NCBI RefSeq assembly: GCF_037976825.1
Contig: NZ_CP150269.1
Coordinates: 4,849,501 to 4,913,500 of the forward strand
From: Paenibacillus sp. FSL K6-1330
GTDB lineage: Bacteria > Bacillota > Bacilli > Paenibacillales > Paenibacillaceae
Reading direction: 5' to 3'
DNA length: 64,000 bases
Of the stretch, positions 37,867 through 47,530 are shown piece after piece (within the stretch, counting starts at the first letter, position 1; each line of letters starts with the position of its first letter). The notes under the pieces were generated by a model. The model did not search any database. It had not been told where the DNA came from and saw only the letters and a program-made list of their open reading frames with translations. Made by a program: the position numbers and the translations under genes.

Positions 37867-39204
37867 TCACTTTCCGTTATTTACAGCTTGAACCATTCTA
37901 GGTGCAATATCATGAAGTGGCAGAACGTGGCTTACGCAACCGAGCTCAACAGCTGATCTTGGCATCCCGTATACGACGCAGGTTTGCTCGCTCTCCGCAT
38001 AGGTGGATGTCACTCCTGAATCGTAAAGCTTCTTCATCATTCTCGCTCCATCGCTTCCCATGCCGGTCATCAGCACCGCATGACGTTTGATCATGGTCAA
38101 CGGCAGTAGGGATTCGAACAGCACATCTACAGACGGACGGTGACCATTGCGAGTCTCATCCTGACTGATCCTGATTTGGTAAGCGCCGCTGTCCGAGCGG
38201 TAAACCCTCATATGGCTGCCCCCCGGTGCAATGTAGGCTTTCCCCGGTTCCAATACCATCCCTTGTTCTGCTTCCATGACCTCCAGCTGACTGAATGAAT
38301 TCAAGCGCTGTGCAAGCGATCTGGTAAAACTCGGCGGCATATGTTGAACGATGACAATCGGGGCACAGAAGTCGCCGGGAATGGGCTCGAGAAAAGCTTT
38401 CAATGCTCTTGGCCCGCCGGTGGAGCAGCCCACCGCAACCAAATCCGTCAATTCCGTTGTCTGCGGTATCTTGGCTTCACGGAGCTGATGACCCTCGTTC
38501 TCTGGAAGCACGACTGGAGCTAAGTCTGCAACAGGCTTACGATCTGCCCGTTTTCTCTTTGAACCAGAGGGCTCGGCGCCGTCCGTAACAGTAGGCATCT
38601 TCTTCTCAACAGTCCGAGCTGACGGCAAACGAGGCGAATCCATTCGCTTGCTCCGTTGGTCAGTCTCGCGGACCGTCGTTCGCGTCTCATTCAGCTGCGG
38701 CTTCTTGTTCAGCGTTTTGTCAGAAGGCTTTGGCGAAAGAGGAACCGTTATGTCCGCACTCCGTCGTCTCTGCTCTTCTTCTTCCCACAATGCCCTCCGC
38801 TGTTTAGCCTGCATCGCCGCATTCAGTTGCTTCATTAGTTCTGAACGCACCTGCTCAATATCAAGCGCATTAGAAATGGAAGGCTTTCGTATAAAATCAA
38901 ATGCTCCTGCCTCAAGGGCAAGAATGGTCTCTTTCATGCCTTGCTCATTAATGCCGGACAACATAATGACCGGACGGGGGCCCGATTCCATAATGAACTT
39001 CAGAGCATCCAGGCCGTTCATTTCCGGCATTTCTACATCCAGTGTAATGACATCCGGATTCAATTCCTTTACTTTCCGAACGGCGTCAAGCCCGTTATCA
39101 GCTGTTCCGACAACCTGAAAAGATGGGTCACGCTCGATGAAATCGGAAAAGATTTTCCTCATAAATGCGGAATCGTCAACGACAAGCACACGAAAAGGCT
39201 TCAT
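37867..39204 (-). CDS. cheB: Chemotaxis methylesterase CheB
   Basis: Receptor methylesterase/glutamine deamidase, 445 residues, about 85 more than the usual ~355. The N-terminal receiver domain has VVDDSAFMRKIF and the phospho-Asp in TLDVEMPEMNGLDAL. The C-terminal catalytic domain has the Ser of GCSTGGPRALKAFL, IVQHMPPSF, and the Asp of MTGMGSDGARMM. The extra length is a basic Arg/Lys/Ser/Thr-rich linker of about residues 140-240. GAGGTGG precedes the ATG. Confidence 0.96.
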   Translation of the reverse strand: MKPFRVLVVDDSAFMRKIFSDFIERDPSFQVVGTADNGLDAVRKVKELNPDVITLDVEMPEMNGLDALKFIMESGPRPVIMLSGINEQGMKETILALEAGAFDFIRKPSISNALDIEQVRSELMKQLNAAMQAKQRRALWEEEEQRRRSADITVPLSPKPSDKTLNKKPQLNETRTTVRETDQRSKRMDSPRLPSARTVEKKMPTVTDGAEPSGSKRKRADRKPVADLAPVVLPENEGHQLREAKIPQTTELTDLVAVGCSTGGPRALKAFLEPIPGDFCAPIVIVQHMPPSFTRSLAQRLNSFSQLEVMEAEQGMVLEPGKAYIAPGGSHMRVYRSDSGAYQIRISQDETRNGHRPSVDVLFESLLPLTMIKRHAVLMTGMGSDGARMMKKLYDSGVTSTYAESEQTCVVYGMPRSAVELGCVSHVLPLHDIAPRMVQAVNNGK

Positions 39205-39242
39205 AGATGTCCACCTCAGTTTCCATTAATCCAAGCAAAGAA

Positions 39243-40133
39243 TCATTTCGTACGTTTGAGCCACCGATGCATAAATCCTTTGATTCCCTTCGGAGCTTTC
39301 GGCTCTGTGGCAGCAGGAACGGTCATGTAGCGAAGCGCGATCCGTCTGATATCACTAGAGGCATTACATCGCGGATAAGCTGCTGTAAATGGGACCTGCC
39401 GCTTAACCGCCTGAACAACATGCGTATCATCGGCAATCGAGCCGAGCAGCTTGATGTCAATATCAAGGAAACGCTGGGCCGTCAAAATAATTTTGTTTGC
39501 TGCCTCCCGAGCCTCCTGTTCATCACCCGCACGATTGACAATTAGGCTGAACGGAACCTGGTTTTCCGTGCCGTGCACCACCTTGATTAAGGCATAAGCA
39601 TCCGTAATGGATGTCGGTTCCGGCGTCGTGACGACAAGGCATTGATCAGCGGACGTAATAAACCTCATATTTTCCTTGGACAAGCCAGCTCCCGTGTCAA
39701 AAATGATATAGTCCATTTCCGAGGAAATAATTTCAATCTGTGAAATAAAATAATTCATTTCCTCTTCAGACAGGGACATCATGTCAGCCAAACCGGAACC
39801 TCCGGCAATGTAAGGAAGCTTGTCCGGTCCATATTGAATTACTTCTTCAATGCTCTTCTCCCGGCGAATGAGATGATACAAGCTGTACCGAGAGCTCACG
39901 CCCATAAGAACGTCAATGTTTGCCATCCCGATATCGGCATCAAACACCAATACCTTTTTGCCCATCGACTGTAAAGTCAGCGCAAAATTCAGTGTGAAAT
40001 TGGATTTCCCAACCCCGCCTTTACCGCTGCTGACCGTAATAATCTTGGCCGTTCTTGGAGATGCTGCCTTATCGCTGTTCCCTGATTGCTGAGAAGAAAC
40101 AAGCTGGCGGAGCGATTGAGCTTGATCCGTCAT
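39243..40133 (-). CDS. flhG: MinD-like ATPase FlhG (YlxH)
   Basis: ParA/MinD-type ATPase controlling flagellar number and placement with FlhF. It has about 296 residues starting MTDQAQSL at 40133, where ATGA overlaps the flhF stop. The N-terminal AQSLRQLV region resembles the DQA(E/Q)xLR helix that activates FlhF. Deviant Walker A is SSGKGGVGKSNFTLN near residue 38; other motifs are VFDADIGMANIDVLMG and IIFDTGAGLS. Confidence 0.95.
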   Translation of the reverse strand: MTDQAQSLRQLVSSQQSGNSDKAASPRTAKIITVSSGKGGVGKSNFTLNFALTLQSMGKKVLVFDADIGMANIDVLMGVSSRYSLYHLIRREKSIEEVIQYGPDKLPYIAGGSGLADMMSLSEEEMNYFISQIEIISSEMDYIIFDTGAGLSKENMRFITSADQCLVVTTPEPTSITDAYALIKVVHGTENQVPFSLIVNRAGDEQEAREAANKIILTAQRFLDIDIKLLGSIADDTHVVQAVKRQVPFTAAYPRCNASSDIRRIALRYMTVPAATEPKAPKGIKGFMHRWLKRTK

Positions 40134-41578
40134 GTACGAATCTCTCCCAGCAGTAGATGGCATAACCGCTCGCTGTCGGCCATCAACAGATCATCCGGCA
40201 CATTTTGACCATTGGTCATATAGGACAAGCGAAGGTTATGGGCATCTATCAGATTAAACAAGGAGCCGTAACTGCCGGTCTCATCCATCTTCGTGAAGAT
40301 GACCTTATCGAGTTCGTATTTGCTGAAATGATCCGCGATTTCTATCATATCGCTGCTCTTGGAGGTCAGGCTGAGCACAAGATAGGTTTCGCTTTGATCG
40401 GAATGGGAGAACAGGCTTTGAAGCTCGGAAACGAGCAGCTCGTTCCGATAGTTCCGGCCTGCTGTATCCATCAACACCAAATCACAATCCTGCAGCTTCT
40501 GAAGGGCTCGCTGCATATCACCAGGCGATTGCACGACTTCCATCGGCACATTGAGAATGGATGCATAAGTACGCAGCTGTTCAACGGCAGATATCCGATA
40601 CGTATCGGAAGTAATAAAACCTACCTTGCGTTGGTTACGGAACAGCTGCTCTGCAGCGATCTTCGCGATCGTGGTAGTCTTACCGACCCCTGTCGGTCCA
40701 GCGATATATACAATCCGCGTCTCGGGTTGAACGCCGCCGCCGATACGCCCCTCAAGGAACGCCTCAGCTTGCTTGTAAATCACGTTCTGCAGCTCGGCCT
40801 CACTCATCTGCATATGATTAGCTTTCCAGGCTTCCTCCGCAGCTGTAAGCCACTCTTCCGTCAGTTTGGCCGAAAGATCCTGCTTGAGCAGTTGATCCCG
40901 AATGAAATGCAGCGGCTCAGGAAGATGCTGCGCTTCAAGATTTTGCCTGGATAATCGCGCAATCCATTCCTTCATTTCCTTAAGTTCTTCAAGGACTCTT
41001 TGTTCGGATTCGCTAATTCCTAGACGGGAACTTAAAGACTCCTCCTGTCCACCACGGGATGATTGAACCGATTGAACAGATTCAACGGAAGCTGCTGTTT
41101 CCGTTTGATCGTTTCGCATCGCTGCTTGTGCAGCTGCTGCAGGCTGTTGCACATGGCCCACTTCGTTCTTTTGCCTGTTAACTTCCTCCTCGGAAGCTGC
41201 AACCTGGCTCAGAATCTCGGCAAAACGACTATAGTCATCCTCATGCTGTACGCCGGAAGCTGTATCCGTGTTACTCGCAGAGTTCGTGGAGGTCTGTGTA
41301 CCGGGCTTCGAGATTTCAGCCGTTCGTTGATAAGCCTTGGGTACAGCACCAGAAGGTACAGCAGGCAGAACTTTGGACTTCATCGGAGCAGAACCTTTGG
41401 ATTTCTCCGCTTGCTCTACTGCCGCGATCACCTCGATCTTCTTACGGGTAAACATCCCCAGGAATCCGCCTACCTTGGTTTCCTTCGTACTCAGTATGAC
41501 GGCATCCGCACCCAAATCCGTACGAATGTGCTGCATCGCCTCAGGCATCGTGTCGACGATATACCTCTTCACTCTCAT
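40130..41578 (-). CDS. flhF: SRP-type GTPase FlhF
   Basis: SIMIBI GTPase that sets flagellar location, 482 residues, about 115 longer than B. subtilis FlhF. The N-terminal B domain (VKRYIVDTMPEAMQHIRTDL) is followed by a long low-complexity Ser/Gln/Ala/Thr-rich insert (about residues 65-190), then the N and G domains with [43 protein letters not shown] and TKMDETGSYGS. It overlaps flhA by 4 bases (ATGA). Confidence 0.95.
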   Translation of the reverse strand: MRVKRYIVDTMPEAMQHIRTDLGADAVILSTKETKVGGFLGMFTRKKIEVIAAVEQAEKSKGSAPMKSKVLPAVPSGAVPKAYQRTAEISKPGTQTSTNSASNTDTASGVQHEDDYSRFAEILSQVAASEEEVNRQKNEVGHVQQPAAAAQAAMRNDQTETAASVESVQSVQSSRGGQEESLSSRLGISESEQRVLEELKEMKEWIARLSRQNLEAQHLPEPLHFIRDQLLKQDLSAKLTEEWLTAAEEAWKANHMQMSEAELQNVIYKQAEAFLEGRIGGGVQPETRIVYIAGPTGVGKTTTIAKIAAEQLFRNQRKVGFITSDTYRISAVEQLRTYASILNVPMEVVQSPGDMQRALQKLQDCDLVLMDTAGRNYRNELLVSELQSLFSHSDQSETYLVLSLTSKSSDMIEIADHFSKYELDKVIFTKMDETGSYGSLFNLIDAHNLRLSYMTNGQNVPDDLLMADSERLCHLLLGEIRT

Positions 41579-43608
41579 AAGTTCACCACTCCGACACTTT
41601 GAATTTCGACGTTCGGCTCCAGCTCACTATAGGACAACACCGGAATATCCTGCATGCTTCGTTCAATGACCTGCCTTAAATACATTCTTATGGCCGGTGA
41701 GGTAAGCAGAACAGGCTGCTGTCCCATCTGAATGATCCGGTTAACCTGTTCACTGAGCTTCTGAAACACACTCTGTGTCGATGCCGGGTCCATAGCGAGA
41801 TAGCTTCCTTGGTCACTCTGCTGGATGCTTTCGGCGATCTTCTTCTCCAGCTGCGGTCCAACCGTGATAACCCGCATGGCCTCGCCCTCTTGAGCATATT
41901 GCTGTGTAATTTGGCGAGAGAGGGCTTGTCTAACATATTCGGTAAGGACATCGGGATCTTTCGAATAATGTCCGTAATCCGCAAGGGTCTCGAGAATTGT
42001 GACCATGTCCCGGATTGAGATTTTTTCGCGGAGCAGCTTAGCCAATACCTTCTGTACTTCTCCAATGGTCAGCACAGAAGGAATAAGCTCGTCCACAAGG
42101 ACCGGATAGCTTTCTCTAATATTGTCAACCAATGCCTTGGTCTCCTGGCGCCCAATCAGCTCATGGGCATGTCTCTTAATTAACTCAGTCAAATGGGTAG
42201 CCACAACAGATGGTGGATCGACAACCGTATAGCCGGCAAGATCCGCTCGCTCTTTCATGGCTTCATCTATCCAAAGAGCAGGAAGCCCGAATGCCGGTTC
42301 GGTCGTTTCGATCCCCGTTACGGAATCATCCTCGTACCCAGGGCTCATGGCGAGATAGTGATTTAATAATAATTCACCACCGCCGACAGCATTCCCTTTT
42401 ATTTTTATGACATATTCATTCGGTTTTAGTTGAATATTGTCGCGAATTCGGATAACCGGTACGACGAGTCCCAGCTCAAGTGCGCATTGTCTCCGAATCA
42501 TAATGATCCGGTCCAATAAATCTCCACCTTGCTGCGCGTCTGCGAGCGGAATCAACCCATACCCGAATTCGAATTCGATCGGGTCCACCTGAAGCAGGTT
42601 GATCACACTTTCCGGACTTCGAACCTCTTCGATTTGCTGTTCCTCCTCCAACTGCTCCACTTCGACCTGCTTGCGATCCAGATTGTTTTGCATCCTCCGT
42701 GCCGCAATGAATAAGATGAGAGCAATCGGTGCGGTCGTAATCAGATGAATGGGTGTGAAAATCCCTAGCAACAGAACGGTACCTGAAACAATGTACAATA
42801 GATGAGGGTAGGAGAAGAGTTGCCCTGTTAGATCCTCCGCCAGGTTCCCTTCCGAAGAGGCTCTTGTAACAATCAAGCCCGCTGCAGTGGAAATCAGAAG
42901 CGCCGGAATCTGACTGACCAATCCGTCCCCGATCGTCAGGATGGAGTAAGTGCTCATCGCGTCTCCGAATGACATTCCATGAATAGAGATCCCGATGATA
43001 AACCCGCCGATCAGGTTGATCAGCATGATGACAATCGTGGCGATGGCATCACCCTTAACGAATTTACTTGCACCATCCATAGCCCCGTAAAAATCGGCTT
43101 CCCGCTCGATTTTTCTTCTGCGCTCCCTGGCTTGCTGCTCATTGATCAAACCTGCGTTCAAATCCGCATCGATACTCATCTGTTTACCAGGCATCGCATC
43201 GAGCGTAAATCTTGCCGCAACCTCGGCTACCCGCTCCGAGCCTTTGGTAATGACGATGAACTGTACGACAACGAGAATCAAAAAGACGATGAAGCCAACC
43301 GCAATTTCACCATTCGCTATCCACTTACCAAACGTGGCTACAACCTCACCTGCGCTAGCTTCCGACAGGATCAGCTTCGTTGTCGAAATGTTAAGCGCTA
43401 CACGAAACAGTGTCGTGATGAGCAATAAGGAAGGGAAAATGGAGAAGTCCAGGGCTTCCTTCGTATTCATGGCCACCAGCAAAATAATAAGCGCCAGCGA
43501 GACATTGATAATCAGGAGTACATCGAGCAGCCATACCGGGATCGGAAGAATCATCATGAGTACGATGCCAATGACACCCGCAAGGACAGATAGATCTTTT
43601 ATTTTCAC
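41575..43608 (-). CDS. flhA: Flagellar export gate protein FlhA
   Basis: 677-residue component of the type III export gate. Eight predicted TM segments fill the N-terminal half, including the conserved cytoplasmic loop with FVKGDAIATIVIMLIN, the sequence LDAMPGKQMSIDADLNAG and AGLINEQQARERRRKIE. The C-terminal cytoplasmic domain binds chaperone-substrate complexes. It is 24 bases after flhB and is coupled to flhF. Confidence 0.97.
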   Translation of the reverse strand: MKIKDLSVLAGVIGIVLMMILPIPVWLLDVLLIINVSLALIILLVAMNTKEALDFSIFPSLLLITTLFRVALNISTTKLILSEASAGEVVATFGKWIANGEIAVGFIVFLILVVVQFIVITKGSERVAEVAARFTLDAMPGKQMSIDADLNAGLINEQQARERRRKIEREADFYGAMDGASKFVKGDAIATIVIMLINLIGGFIIGISIHGMSFGDAMSTYSILTIGDGLVSQIPALLISTAAGLIVTRASSEGNLAEDLTGQLFSYPHLLYIVSGTVLLLGIFTPIHLITTAPIALILFIAARRMQNNLDRKQVEVEQLEEEQQIEEVRSPESVINLLQVDPIEFEFGYGLIPLADAQQGGDLLDRIIMIRRQCALELGLVVPVIRIRDNIQLKPNEYVIKIKGNAVGGGELLLNHYLAMSPGYEDDSVTGIETTEPAFGLPALWIDEAMKERADLAGYTVVDPPSVVATHLTELIKRHAHELIGRQETKALVDNIRESYPVLVDELIPSVLTIGEVQKVLAKLLREKISIRDMVTILETLADYGHYSKDPDVLTEYVRQALSRQITQQYAQEGEAMRVITVGPQLEKKIAESIQQSDQGSYLAMDPASTQSVFQKLSEQVNRIIQMGQQPVLLTSPAIRMYLRQVIERSMQDIPVLSYSELEPNVEIQSVGVVNL

Positions 43609-43632
43609 TGCACTGACGCCTCCGGTCCCTAA

Positions 43633-44721
43633 TTATTTCACTTTACCTTTTAGTTTATATACATAGGCCAGCACTTCCGCTACGGCCTGGAACAGGTCTC
43701 CCGGAATCGAATCCCCGATTTCCGACCGTTGGTACAAAGCGCGTGCCAGCGGCTTGTTTTCCATCGTTATAATTCCGTGTTCCTTCGCTATTTCTTTAAT
43801 CCGCAAGGCCATGAAATCCTGGCCCTTCGCAATGATCTGCGGAGCTTCCATCATGGACCCGTCATATTTGATCGCCACTGCAAAGTGGGTCGGGTTTGTG
43901 ATGATAACGTCGGCATTCGGAACTTCCTGCATCATCCGCTGAAGTGCCATCCGACGCTGGCGTTCCCTGATCTTTCCCTTAATCAGCGGATCGCCCTCCA
44001 TCTTCTTGTACTCGTCTTTGATGTCCTGTTTGGACATTCGAATGTTTTTTTCGTAATCATATTTCTGATACATATAATCCAGAATGGCTAGAATAATCAG
44101 CCCGATGGCAATCTTGAAACCCAGTGACATGGTGATATCGGCCACGAAATGAAAAATGGTGTCGGGTCCCATCGTTGACAAGGAAGATAGTCCTTCCCTC
44201 GCAGCCCACAAGGTGGTGTACACGAGGTAACCGATGATGGTCAATTTAATGACCGATTTCAAAAATTCGACCAAGGAACGCATCGAGAATATGTTCTTGA
44301 ACCCTTTGATGGGATCGATTTTACTGAACTTCATTTTCAAAGTCTCGCCCGTCAGCATAAACCCGACCTGCAAATAATTAGCCACCAGCGCAATAACGAA
44401 CACCGAGATAAACAACGGAGCCAGCAGAAGCAAGATTTGGACACCGTACTCCCCAAATAACTGCATCACATTGTCTTTCGTAACGTCCATGGAGAGCCGA
44501 TTAATATAAATGTCGGTGAATAATCGAACGATGCGGTCTCTCATATACCCGCCGAAAATTAACAAGCAAAAGAATGCGGCCAGCAAAACCGATGCACCCG
44601 ATACCTCCATACTCTTGGCAACTTGGCCTTTCTTACGCGTATCCTGGCGTTTCTTCGGTGTGGCTTTCTCCGTCTTTTCACCAGCGAAAAGCTGTAAGTC
44701 GACCGGATACCGGTATGACAT
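43633..44721 (-). CDS. flhB: Flagellar export specificity switch FlhB
   Basis: About 362 residues. An N-terminal amphipathic start (QLFAGEKTEKATPKKRQD) and four TM segments are followed by the cytoplasmic domain with the autocleavage motif NPTH (VIITNPTHFAVAIKYD), where self-cleavage switches export from hook to filament substrates. The start is the ATG at 44721, six bases after GGAGGTG. It follows fliR. Confidence 0.97.
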   Translation of the reverse strand: MSYRYPVDLQLFAGEKTEKATPKKRQDTRKKGQVAKSMEVSGASVLLAAFFCLLIFGGYMRDRIVRLFTDIYINRLSMDVTKDNVMQLFGEYGVQILLLLAPLFISVFVIALVANYLQVGFMLTGETLKMKFSKIDPIKGFKNIFSMRSLVEFLKSVIKLTIIGYLVYTTLWAAREGLSSLSTMGPDTIFHFVADITMSLGFKIAIGLIILAILDYMYQKYDYEKNIRMSKQDIKDEYKKMEGDPLIKGKIRERQRRMALQRMMQEVPNADVIITNPTHFAVAIKYDGSMMEAPQIIAKGQDFMALRIKEIAKEHGIITMENKPLARALYQRSEIGDSIPGDLFQAVAEVLAYVYKLKGKVK

Positions 44722-44741
44722 CCGCTTCACCTCCATCCTCC

Positions 44742-45536
44742 TTAAGTCGGCCCGTCTCCAATAACGCCGAGCAACTGCCGGAGTGCTTCAAACATTTTGG
44801 CAAACAGATGATCAAATAGTGATACCAGCATCGGCATGAGCAGCATCAGCAGCACGAGTCCAACGATGATTTTGATGATAATACCTATAACAAATACATT
44901 GAACTGCGGTGCCGTCCTTGCAAGAAAGCCAAGCCCGACATCGGTCAGGAACAGGGCTGCTACCAGTGGAGCGGCCATTTGAAGTGCCAATACAAAAGAG
45001 TGCGAGAATGTCCGTACGAGAAAATCCGTTACATTGCCGTCATGGATCTTCCCAAACACATCACCCGTAATCGGAATCCAATCATAGCTGTACATGATCG
45101 CATCGAGCAGATAATGGTGACCATTCATGCTCAGGAATACCAGTAGAGCCAGATAATACTTGAAGGTACCGATTAATGGGGTTGAAGTCCCTGTAAATGG
45201 ATCGATGACATTGGCCATGCTGAACCCGATCTGAATATCAATTAATGCTCCTGCCGTTTGGACGACGGTCATAATAAGATAAGCAGTGAAACCAAGAAGC
45301 AGTCCCACCAATACTTCCTGGACAATCAATATGACATAAGACAGATCTTGCGGAACCACTTCTCCGAGCCCGAACGAAAAATATACGATCAGGGCAATGA
45401 TGGCCGAAAGGCCTATTTTGTAAGAAGCAGGTATCCCACGTGAAGTAAACACTGGCGATATTACAAAAAAAGCTGTTATTCGACAAAAAATAAGCATGAA
45501 AACAGGTAAACTTTGCTGTAACCATTCCATGGACAC
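44742..45536 (-). CDS. fliR: Flagellar export gate protein FliR
   Basis: 264-residue polytopic membrane protein of the FliPQR export channel. Conserved pieces are RITAFFVISPVF near the N-terminus, GFSMANVIDPFTGTSTPLIG and LFLTDVGLGFLARTAPQFNV. The start is a GTG at 45536 or the ATG two codons later; the ribosome-binding site is weak. It is 5 bases after fliQ. Confidence 0.96.
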   Translation of the reverse strand: MSMEWLQQSLPVFMLIFCRITAFFVISPVFTSRGIPASYKIGLSAIIALIVYFSFGLGEVVPQDLSYVILIVQEVLVGLLLGFTAYLIMTVVQTAGALIDIQIGFSMANVIDPFTGTSTPLIGTFKYYLALLVFLSMNGHHYLLDAIMYSYDWIPITGDVFGKIHDGNVTDFLVRTFSHSFVLALQMAAPLVAALFLTDVGLGFLARTAPQFNVFVIGIIIKIIVGLVLLMLLMPMLVSLFDHLFAKMFEALRQLLGVIGDGPT

Positions 45537-45541
45537 TCAGC

Positions 45542-45811
45542 CTATCCGATATATTTGTAGAGATTGTCCAAAATCCCGTGGGTAAAATCCACTAACGTCG
45601 TTAATATCCAAGGACCAAACAGCAGTAATGCTACAAGAACAATAATAATTTTTGGTACGAAAGCCAGCGTCTGTTCCTGGATTTGTGTTGTCGCTTGAAA
45701 AATACTGATGATAAGTCCGACAACCAGTGCGAGAACCAGCATCGGTGCGCTCACCTGGAGCACAATATAGACCGCTTGTCCTGCCAGACCGATAATAAAT
45801 TCAGCGCTCAC
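45542..45811 (-). CDS. fliQ: Flagellar export gate protein FliQ
   Basis: 89 residues, two TM hairpin segments. Typical sequence: VGLIISIFQATTQIQEQTLA and PKIIIVLVALLLFGPWIL. It assembles with FliP and FliR into the helical export pore. It lies in the conserved fliP-fliQ-fliR order. Confidence 0.96.
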   Translation of the reverse strand: MSAEFIIGLAGQAVYIVLQVSAPMLVLALVVGLIISIFQATTQIQEQTLAFVPKIIIVLVALLLFGPWILTTLVDFTHGILDNLYKYIG

Positions 45812-45850
45812 GGCGAGTCCCCCTGTATTCGAATTACTTGCCGCTTATTG

Positions 45851-46603
45851 CTACGTGTTAAAGCTCATCAGCATGGATTTCACGACCAGATACCAGCCGT
45901 CTACCAAAACGAAGAGCAAAATCTTGAATGGCAGCGAGATCATAACTGGCGGCAGCATCATCATACCCATCGCCATCAGCACGCTGGCAACCACGATATC
46001 GATGACCAGAAACGGAATGAAGATCATAAAGCCCATTTGAAAGCCAGTCTTCAGCTCACTAATGGCAAATGCCGGTACCAAAACCGTTAACGGAATATCC
46101 TCGTAAGATTCGGGTTTCTCTGCGCCTGTGTAATTCATGAACAACAACAGATCCTTTTCCCGTGTGTGCGCGAACATGAACTTCTTCATTGGATCTTGAG
46201 CCTTATCCAGCGCTTCCGCTTGAGTAATCTCACCTTTTAGGTAGGGCTGGAGCGCTACATCATTCATCGACGACAACGTTGGAGCCATTACGAATAAGGT
46301 AAGAAACAGGGCCAGGCCGATCAACACTTGGTTTGGCGGTGTTTGCTGTGTGCCGAGCGAAGTGCGTACAAAGCCAAGCACGATAACAATCCTTGTAAAA
46401 CTAGTCATCAGCACCAGTATCGCCGGTGCAATGCTAAGAATGGTGATCAGGAGTATCAAGGACAAGGAGCTTGTCCCCGGTGTGTCTCCCTCATTGCCGA
46501 TTTGAATATCGATGTTTGGAATCGGATCCGCAAATGCCGTATGGGAAAACAGAAATCCAAACAATATGAAAATCGCGATAGCGTACGAGATCTTTTTATT
46601 CAT
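45851..46603 (-). CDS. fliP: Flagellar export gate protein FliP
   Basis: 250 residues with an N-terminal signal/TM segment, then the conserved LLTILSIAPAILVLMTSFTR, VLGFVRTSLGTQQTPPNQVL and the C-terminal MLPPVMISLPFKILLFVLVD segment. FliP subunits form the core of the export gate ring. The ATG overlaps the fliO stop (ATGA). Confidence 0.97.
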   Translation of the reverse strand: MNKKISYAIAIFILFGFLFSHTAFADPIPNIDIQIGNEGDTPGTSSLSLILLITILSIAPAILVLMTSFTRIVIVLGFVRTSLGTQQTPPNQVLIGLALFLTLFVMAPTLSSMNDVALQPYLKGEITQAEALDKAQDPMKKFMFAHTREKDLLLFMNYTGAEKPESYEDIPLTVLVPAFAISELKTGFQMGFMIFIPFLVIDIVVASVLMAMGMMMLPPVMISLPFKILLFVLVDGWYLVVKSMLMSFNT

Positions 46604-47124
46604 GAATCTTTTTGATCCTCCCGCAGCAATTCTTCGACCTTTTCTTTCCGGTTCGGTACGCTGCGCAGCTTGGATTCGAACACTTCATGGAAAGAAGATG
46701 TATCGTCCAATTCCATTTCTTCCGGTGGTTTGCCTTTACGGAGTTTTGCCGCCAATTTCGTTATGAAAGGCGGCAGTGCCCCATTATGTATTCCAGAATC
46801 CTGTTCAAATGCAGCTTGGATAAGCGCAACTTCAGCTGGATCAGAAATTTTGTCCACCAACCGGACGTCTTCGCCAACTCCGATCACATAGATGATGCCC
46901 CCAATTTCGACGAGCTGAAGGGACTTGTTAGGGCCCATCCCAACCGCACCCAAAGTACGAATGGAGCGGCCCTGCATCCAGCTCTGATTCTTTCTGCTGA
47001 GAAAGCGAATCAGGAACACGATCAACGCAACGATGATGGCAAGTACGATAAAGACATAAAATAACTGTAAATAATACCCGGTAGTACTACTTGAGCTTAA
47101 TCCATCAGAAGCTGCCATCATCAT
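46600..47124 (-). CDS. fliO: Flagellar biosynthesis protein FliO (FliZ)
   Basis: 174 residues with one TM segment (about residues 17-39, QLFYVFIVLAIIVALIVFLI) and a cytoplasmic SH3-like part (IRTLGAVGMGPNKSLQLVEI, GEDVRLVDKIS) followed by a charged tail. FliO helps FliP oligomerise during gate assembly. It lies between cheY and fliP, where B. subtilis has fliO (formerly fliZ). Confidence 0.9.
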   Translation of the reverse strand: MMMAASDGLSSSSTTGYYLQLFYVFIVLAIIVALIVFLIRFLSRKNQSWMQGRSIRTLGAVGMGPNKSLQLVEIGGIIYVIGVGEDVRLVDKISDPAEVALIQAAFEQDSGIHNGALPPFITKLAAKLRKGKPPEEMELDDTSSFHEVFESKLRSVPNRKEKVEELLREDQKDS

Positions 47125-47135
47125 AAGAAGAATCC

Positions 47136-47501
47136 TTATACGCCAAGCGTCTTATTGATGGCTTCAATGACTCTGTCCGATTGGAACGGTTTAACAATAA
47201 AGTCCTTGGCTCCAGCTTGAATCGCATCAATAACCATCGCTTGTTGGCCCATGGCAGAGCACATAATCACTTTTGCGTTCGCATCGACTTTTTTAATCTC
47301 TTTCAGCGCTGCGATACCATCCATTTCCGGCATCGTAATATCCATCGTAATCAGATCTGGACGAAGTTCTTTAAATTTCTCGATTGCTTGCGCACCGTCC
47401 TGTGCTTCTCCCACAACCTCGAATCCGTTCTTGACCAATATGTCACGGATCATCATTCTCATAAATGCAGCATCGTCCACAATCAGAATTCGGTTAGCCA
47501 T
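47136..47501 (-). CDS. cheY: Chemotaxis response regulator CheY
   Basis: 121-residue stand-alone receiver domain. Acidic pocket VDDAAFMR, phospho-Asp in DITMPEMDGIAAL near residue 54, Ser in VIMCSAMGQ and Lys in VKPFQSD are all present. CheY-P binds FliM/FliY at the switch; in Bacillus-type systems it promotes smooth runs. It lies directly after fliY. Confidence 0.97.
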   Translation of the reverse strand: MANRILIVDDAAFMRMMIRDILVKNGFEVVGEAQDGAQAIEKFKELRPDLITMDITMPEMDGIAALKEIKKVDANAKVIMCSAMGQQAMVIDAIQAGAKDFIVKPFQSDRVIEAINKTLGV

Positions 47502-47530
47502 TGATAAAAATCCTCCCTAAAATGTTTGTG

